The notes under the pieces are model-generated. The model was not told the DNA's origin. It ran no database searches and saw nothing but the letters and a program-made list of their open reading frames with translations. A program made the translations under genes and the position numbers. Below, one piece after another: positions 56,739 through 64,000 of a DNA stretch of 64,000 nt. This stretch comes from Chaetoderma sp. LZ-2023a (taxonomy: Eukaryota; Mollusca; Caudofoveata; Chaetodermatida; Chaetodermatidae), in assembly GCA_034401795.1 (NCBI GenBank), contig CM067371.1:79482709-79546708 (forward strand), written 5' to 3'. Numbering within the stretch: position 1 is the first letter of the stretch; every line of letters starts with the position of its first letter.

Positions 56739-58309
56739 TGTAGCGGACCGGGACCGTGATGCGCTCGCTAGCGCTGCAGCGGTGGCCACCTCGCTGCTGC
56801 TTCCTTTCACGAAATGACGACGACGACACCAGCAAGGCGTCCACCCCACACGTAGTCATCTACAAGCAATTATGGGCTGCGTGTTGGGATAGCAGAACCT
56901 TTTGGTTCCCGTGTGGCCTAGTGCGAATTTGCTCCCAAAGTGGTTATCTCGATTGCAATGTCAGATGCTCCACTTCGAACACCCTGATGCTGGGTGGACC
57001 AGTGGTAATCCAGGAGGTGGATGGTGTGAGGAACTAATAACTTCCCTTCTGACGTTCTGACTTCTTGTCCTTTCAGAGGGGATATCAATAGTTCTCCGGA
57101 ATCTTACTTCAGCGCAGCAAAGAAACAGACAAACCGTAATATATAGCAATATTTATTGAAGTCAAAACAATTACAGTCTCCTTTGTCAATTCATACAGCA
57201 CACACTAACTATATGAGTGTTGACAACTCGACAATAGGCCATGTACGGGCCTTCAACGTCGCAACAGATGGTGAAATGTGGATTATCATATGATGATAAT
57301 GGTAAATAATAAAGTACTTATAGCGGATACATTATAAGAGTGAAACAAACTTAGCCCATAGGTGTCCTTTCCCGGGCTATGAAAAGGGCAAAGGTGCAAA
57401 TTGTATGTTTTCTCCTAACTTGAGCCAGTTTTGCTAGATAAACTTTCGGAGTGGATATGCATTCAATGACGGGAGAAACACTATTGAATTTCGAATACCA
57501 ATAGGCTGAGAAAATACTTCATTAGAATTATAGTTGTGTCATAGACCAACGTAAAAGAAGAAATAATAGTAAAAACAAATAACAAGTCAGGAAACCCAAA
57601 AGGTAGTGAACGTCTTCCTCCAACCTACTTGAGTAATCAATTTCCTATACTGAACGTCATGAATGATGAAGGAACCAACGAAGAACTGATGCGCTAAAAT
57701 ACTTAACTAATTGAGTTCCAACAATTTAGTGTGGACACTTTTAACGGAACCCCGACCTTTCGGTGGTAGCAGATTCATTCCGGAGAAGCACCAAATTGCA
57801 AACTGCCAAATTGTGCACATAGCATGGAGAAACTCTATCCGATGAAGAATATCCGGGTCCAAACAAGTCCACATGAATTGTACCATGGAAATGGATGTGC
57901 CAGTCAGAATGATCAAAACAGAGAGGGCAATCATGATACTTAGCAAGGCAATGAGCGTGCTATCACAATATGCAAAATGCTCTAATAAGACAAAGAACTT
58001 AAAATAAGCTAATGTTTCCTTCCGCATGATTCGCCACACTAAGACAATTGGTTAAATTATCCGAATACTGTATCCTAATATCCTAGGTTCTGTCTGTCAA
58101 ATAGTGTTTTGGTGTCATCACCCGTAGGCCGTGGTTGGCACCCTATAAATCAGTATTTGAACTATTTGCGAACCCCCAAAACTATCCCAAGTCGGGAAAC
58201 TGTCCGCAGAGAAAAACACAACCGTGTTCGGGTCCAGTATCCACCCGCAAATATCTCCTGTGGTGTGGTTGGTGGCGAAGAGACTGACAGACTCAAAATC
58301 TTTATTGCA
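56739..58309. mobile_element. Solo-LTR-like insertion, TG...CA with AAGG duplication, private to copy B
   Basis: The block starts TGTAGCGGACCGGGACCG and ends CTTTATTGCA, flanked by AAGG at 56735-56738 and 58310-58313. Copy A is uninterrupted here (about 32500). TG...CA ends with a 4-5 bp duplication are typical of LTR retroelements. With no internal coding domain it would be a solo LTR of 1.57 kb, which is long but not exceptional. A GACGACGAC run and CpG-rich start lie at its left edge. Confidence 0.5.
57707..58039 (-). CDS. Unassigned open frame with one hydrophobic segment
   Basis: 110 residues on the minus strand. Residues about 29-55 (STLIALLSIMIALSVLIILT) would form a transmembrane helix, and the C-terminal part is basic. 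No family is recognised. It lies inside the solo-LTR-like block, which argues for chance or element origin. Confidence 0.2.
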   Translation of the reverse strand: MWRIMRKETLAYFKFFVLLEHFAYCDSTLIALLSIMIALSVLIILTGTSISMVQFMWTCLDPDILHRIEFLHAMCTIWQFAIWCFSGMNLLPPKGRGSVKSVHTKLLELN

Positions 58310-60526
58310 AAGGCCATAGTCCAGAATCATGCAGATGTGGCAGTACTTGAATATTTGATGCATTATACACGTTAGAACCATGAGCTCTCTGCACACACTA
58401 GCATAATATACAATAGTTACGCTGATATAACCACACTGAGTGAAAGACATGATACTTTATTCTATATCGTGACTCACATGTTTTCCATTATTTGCACAAT
58501 TTGATGTCTGATCTTTAGCTATGTATAATAACCTCAGGATAATTAATTAGTAACTAAAATTAATTACCAATGTTGCTGAAAATCTCAGGATGACAAAAAA
58601 CATTGTTCAACATTGCCTATATTGATCTTAAAGATTAGTTATCTTGCAGACATACTAATTTGGTCAATTTGGGAATATCATAATGTGAACACGAAGCACT
58701 ATTCACCCTGGACACTAAGGTTCCTCTCTAACATTATCATAATTAAACACTGGAACGGAATAGTCAGGAAGTTTACATGGGAACATCAAGTTATTTCAGA
58801 AAATCCAATTTTAGCTATGAAATAATAGGAGCAGTGTCGTTATAAAATGGCAATGTCTGTGCTTAATGTGCATCAAACTGCAGCGATATAAAATGCTGAC
58901 AGGGGATGAGTGAATCTCTGGTCCACCTTCGTCAATTGTTTAGACATAAGCAAACACACGTCACAGCCTTATAAATGAAGTACTGATTATGAGAAAATGC
59001 AATTCTGACACAATCAATCTGGCTCATAAATCCTATGGGCAGACAGCACAATGGCTCTGATACACAGCCATTATTCCAGAAATATGAACGATAATACCCA
59101 CATCGCAAAGACGTTCTGTCCTACGTTAATTAAAGAGATCAGCTGACCAAAATGTCACAACTGGCCATAGTCTGAAAGACGAAATCGCTATCTTTATGCT
59201 ACAAGCAACATAGTCTCATCATGTTCAGCTGTGGCTGTTCAATACATCAGGCCACCAATGATTGTGTGCTGGTATGTTCAGACGTTTAGACTGTGAAATG
59301 GCAGAAAGTGTTAGAATCCTCTCAGATAGAGAAAAGTTAGCATATAGATAGGGTGTGATGGCAGGACCTACTGCTGGCAATATTGCCTCACAATCGGGGT
59401 ATCCCAGTGGAATTGAGCATATCAGAGATCATTGATACGAAGCTAATAGTAAATCGAACAGATATACATCACTAGTTTCAATAACATATTCGTGATTGCT
59501 TTCCTTGGTTGTTTGCAAGTGCTGCCATTGAAATGTAAATACCTCTAACACTCGTCTATGCGCACTCATTCTCCATTGTTCGTCTTGCCCTATTAAATAT
59601 CAAGTGGTTTTACCTCAATAAGTCAACTATCATATTATCAACATACTTGCATAGTTCTATTCAATTTGGTCATCATATGTATCCTGATTAATGCTGTTTA
59701 AATGATACACATACACATTTCTGATTATCAATAGCGCATTGGCATTTGGTGGATTGTAGATTGTTAGTGCTTAATTAAAATGAGACAATTCAAATATATT
59801 TTTATAAACCATTCTGAAATCCTAATAGATTTGCTAAGCATATCTGAGATGATATGACGTCATTGACAACAAGGTTAAGATAACCGTGGCTTCCATATTT
59901 GTTTTCCTTTCTGACTAATGATCAATCATTCACTGACGTTTCTCGACTTTCTAGCTTACCCATAATAAAACATTAACAGAGAAACCTTCAAGTCATTCTG
60001 GCAAAGGTAATTGTACATCGTCTAAAGCTTTTATATTTCATTACATGCATAAGCTACAGGGACTTCATCTATAATACCATGATAACAAAGACACCTTCAA
60101 ATTCGAAATCGCAATATAAAACATACATAGCATTCTGTTTACGGAGTTAATTACATTTCTGCCCGAGACAGGTAAAACGGCGCAATTGCTTAGCTAATCA
60201 TTGGAGACTTTGCCAACAGTCAAATAAGTGCTGATACAAACTTATCCATTAAACATTCTCCACGGGTAAAATACAGTTTTGAATGTTTAGGTTATAAAGT
60301 ATGAAACCTGAAATCATATCAAGAGAGCATCTTTTAATTTATATATACAATTATTTGTAATTATATATTACCAAGCCCAGCTTTCACCTATTGAAGTGGT
60401 CTATAACTAAGTACAACTTGCTCCAACAAATCGCCAGCGGGGACCACACTAAGTAAATCCAAACTTGGTCTCGATAGAGCAAATTTAGGCAAAGAAATTT
60501 GTGCCAATGTGGGTTTTTCGTGGTAA

Positions 60527-60660
60527 GATGGACAGATGGACGGACGGGTGGATTGATGGACGGGCGATGGCTCGACGGGCGGACATGTGGGTGAGTGAGC
60601 AGGAGGGTGGGTGGGCGGGTTGGTGGGTGGACAGACGGGTGGATATATGGATGATGATGA
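60527..60660. repeat. Degenerate GGATGG/GGGTGGG minisatellite (B)
   Basis: Partner of 34690-34970, shorter by more than half. Confidence 0.8.
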
Positions 60661-61415
60661 ATATATATAGGGTCAAATATCATCATCTACATTCAAATGG
60701 TCAACTAACAACAAGGCTAACTTCAAGATACATTTAAAAAAGCAATTCCCCTATACAATATGTTTATTTTGAAAGACAAAATTAGCATCTATAGTCTAGC
60801 ACACTTATTATATCCACAATCAGAAAATTAAAGGAAAACAAGGCTGTCATAATTTACCCTTTAGCCAATGAGAAAAAAGGCTGTATGCCTCGGTATATAC
60901 GCTCCCTCATAGAGCTGTCAGCTATAGTTTGGCAATGTGGTGTAAAAGAAACCTTGCAGGTAGGCTGATATACAACATGAAAATTATTACATAATAAAGA
61001 ATTAGTCTATTGGCACCTACATGACATCACACACTATCACTTGATGACTCCAAATGGTGCGGACCCCAGTTCATGAAGCCAAATGGAAATAATTGTGATA
61101 CAGATAAGGAACTGTGGCCGGAAGTGAAGATATGAAATTTGTGTATCATAATCTATCAGGACAATACAACAGTTGAAATGAAATTTGTACCACTTTAATA
61201 GTATGATCAATCCAGAATCTCGGAAATTAGTGTAGGCTAGATGGGAAGCATCTTAATGCTTCTACAATCCAGATTGGTTTTAGAGAATATCTTATTTAAT
61301 GAGGATTAACTACATACATTATTAATGGTAGATGAAAATGTATAGAAATATCTGATTTGCACGTTGATCTTTAAATACCAGTATGTCTGCATATACTGAA
61401 CTGCCTTTACATAGC

Positions 61416-61516
<101 letters not shown>

Positions 61517-62070
61517 CGCCATGTATTCTGGCTGTGATCTAATTTACGCTTGTATTTTGAGGTTCGTAGACATTCTTATAAAAGCAACAAACTTAGCCTC
61601 CAGACATTTATCGTGGGTATATTTATTTTAAAAGAATCACGGGTGTGCAATAAGAATGATCGAAGGATGAGGCAATCATCGGCTAAGTGAGAAACATTCG
61701 AGCACCAAGTATATGCAATGCAATAGGTAGCAGCAACGCGTTCTGAATCCATTAAGAAAATGGAGATATTATATACATGAGACTGAACATACGGTAGGCT
61801 ACTTATTCTGAGGGGAATTATGTTATTCTCGATTACATATTATATTAAGCAACTGGACTTATTATTGTATGTAAAAAGCATTTAAAAGAGTATTTAAATT
61901 GTACATTTGTCAGGATAGCCGTATTTACTACTTGTTCTTACAGGTTAATTAAAAATACTCAATGTGATAAGCTTGTATTCATTTTTGGTAAGATATCAAA
62001 AATACTTAAGTTTGGTTTTAAATTAATTAGTTTGTATCCTAGAGATAAAACCCATAGAGGGGCTTTGACC

Positions 62071-62099
62071 ACCCCCCCCCCCCCCCACCCCCACCCCCA
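62071..62099. repeat. C homopolymer and CCCCCA repeat
   Basis: A run of 15 C, then ACCCCC units. Absent from copy A at about 36150. Confidence 0.93.
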
Positions 62100-62965
62100 A
62101 CTCGCCCTCCCCTCAAATGCGTAATTTCAGTTCAATAGTTTTTAATACTTATACAAGTTTATTTCTGATAAAATCATATACATTTGCGTATGTTCAATTT
62201 CTTTCCCAATTATCAAAAGATAAGTGTACTCGCTTTTGGAGGTTATATTTATTGTTGATCATCTGCGCCAGCCAGTCCAAACCTGCGCAGTTGTATTGTA
62301 CTGAACTCACGTCACCGGAAGTCGGTACAACGCGTTTCATAGTGACGGTATGCGCATGCCCCTTCTGCACTTATTAGATTCATAAGGTATGTATGTACAC
62401 GCTAAAGCCAAGACTGTATGTTAGTCTCACAGAGTAAAAAGCATACAAACAATGCTCAACATGCCATATGTGAGGTCAACCTGGGCCTGATCGTGTCTAG
62501 CTGGCATGGGTTTATCAGCCACGTCCATGATCACAACTTACTAAATAAATTAGATGGTCTTTATTGATCCCAGTCACCACATTCAACAAATGAAAATAAA
62601 ATGTGCAGTCGATTGCACGTAATCGCAAATCCCAACACTTTCGCCAACTTTGACCATCCACCCCAATACCACCACTCCTCCTCACAACCCCTTAGCACCA
62701 TGGAGTTGGAGTTTAATGTAAACACCGTCTCATAATCCGCAATCGTATGAGTACGTCATATAACAAATTTTGTTGAACTATGACAACTATAAATCTAGAC
62801 GGTCAGACCGAGAGATGGACAGACGGACGGACGTGTGGGTGTGTGGCGGTCGCCGATTGCAATATTCCCAGTATTTTGCTAGATGCGTGAGGATAAACAT
62901 GGTAAGATATGTGTGAGTCCAGCTACATCAGCGCCATTCATGTCTATGAACTCAAGGGCACATTA

Positions 62966-63644
62966 GCAATGCCCTGGTGGGGGTGGGTGGGGGGCAACAT
63001 TATCTAGATAGTGTCACATGGAAACCACCTTGTGTACCATGCTGTAATAATGGTGCCATATAGATGTGGCCAGGGGTGAGGGTGGGGGTGGGGGTCTTCA
63101 CACGCGTCAGTTCACAAACACAGACACACCCTCATATGACCCAACACACAGCGTTTCCATATATATTTTCGTCCTTTATAAGGAATATTGCAGCCAGCCG
63201 CAGTAAAACACCGATGCATGTAGCTTTATCTTATTCTTGTTAGCGTCCGTCAATAAACGCCACACCTTCGTTAACCAATTCTTGTTCAGTTATGACCTAA
63301 GCCAGTGATACAAATACCAGGGTGAAGTGCAATGCTCTCGAAAGGAATGCCCCCTCCCCTGCCAACGCACGGTCTTAGCCACACGTATGTTTAGGTACGG
63401 CTGGTCGTTCCAAGAAGGACTCCATGGTTGCCAATGTCATTCGAGTTAACCCGCGCGATATCTCTCGCCATCACAACCCAGCGGAGCCGGACCTATCTGG
63501 TGAGGGACCACACGCTACAGAGCATTTTATTTGATTATAATTACTGTCAGTTTAGCTTAAGTTTAGACAACGAAATCAGACACCTCGTAGAATATTTGCA
63601 TTGCTAAACCGTGTTATCAACCCTCCCCCCAGCACCCCCCCCCC
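62966..63644. other. No recognised gene; G-rich and C-rich patches
   Basis: GGTGGGGGTGGGTGGGGGG at about 62977-62995, GGGTGGGGGTGGGGG at 63079-63093 and C runs at 63623-63644. Nothing else was seen. Confidence 0.5.
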
Positions 63645-63647
63645 ACA

Positions 63648-63703
<56 letters not shown>
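63645..63703. repeat. ACGC tetranucleotide microsatellite
   Basis: About 14 units, followed by a CA run to 63725. It is the complement of the GCGT array at 8.6 kb. Confidence 0.96.
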
Positions 63704-63725
63704 GCCACGCGCACACACACACACC

Positions 63726-64000
63726 GCCACCCCACCCCAACCCCGTCTCCACCCCCATGACACAATATGTCCACACACGTATTCGCCATACAATATATAC
63801 AGACAGATATCCATTGATTAGAGGTGTGAATCCCATGATGCGACATCTCGATATTCGCTTAGCAACAGAACATACTGTATTTATATACTCATTGAATATA
63901 TGACGTAAAGGGCGAGTAGGAAACTAAGTAAGTAATGTTAGGTGATGTTGATCGAGACAGTGTGAATGTGCGCCCGAATAAGAGAGCAGGACTGTAATCA
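63726..64000. other. No recognised feature to the window end
   Basis: The open frames through here are extensions of the ACGC repeat. Confidence 0.5.

Overview
This looks like a gene-poor, repeat-dense stretch of an animal nuclear genome, most likely a marine invertebrate. The evidence is AT-rich sequence, long TA, ACGC, TTTA and ATT microsatellites, no prokaryotic operon structure or ribosome binding sites, and relics of at least seven classes of metazoan mobile element. The exact lineage cannot be read from the sequence. No intact host gene was found, and every recognisable protein-coding stretch is a decayed transposable-element gene. No tRNA, rRNA or CRISPR array was seen.

Layout. 1-1 kb: a minus-strand PIF/Harbinger transposase relic. 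2.7-8.5 kb: non-autonomous elements, including a palindromic foldback family (called FB here), a 105-bp TA-flanked foldback and a clear 1.09-kb piggyBac-type MITE. 9.08-13.26 kb: a complete 4.18-kb DNA transposon with imperfect ~130-bp terminal inverted repeats. It carries a broken gene for a large protein with an XPG/FEN1-like nuclease core and a cysteine-rich tail, and is tentatively Academ-like. 14.6-16.8 kb: a second, 5'-truncated relative of that gene on the opposite strand. 18.5-19.4 kb: a GC-rich palindromic tandem repeat and a poly-G tract.

The main architecture of the right two thirds is a very long direct duplication. Copy A (about 20.0-37.0 kb) and copy B (about 43.8-63.0 kb) stay collinear at roughly 80-90 percent identity by eye. 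Each has private insertions absent from the other: in A a 3.55-kb element and a 591-bp Harbinger-type element; in B a composite of FB arms around a non-LTR retrotransposon, an extra FB element, a hAT-like pseudogene and a 1.57-kb TG...CA solo-LTR-like block. At three matched sites the interior of an inverted-repeat element points the opposite way in A and in B. The spacer (37-43.8 kb) holds an AGCAC satellite and a degenerate gag plus reverse transcriptase relic of a DIRS/Gypsy-like retroelement.

The genes do not form a pathway. The window records repeated element invasion, segmental duplication and decay. The items most worth following are the XPG-nuclease transposon, the A/B duplication with orientation-flipped elements, and the FB foldback family, which spreads perfect hairpins and CRE-like TGACGTCA sites.
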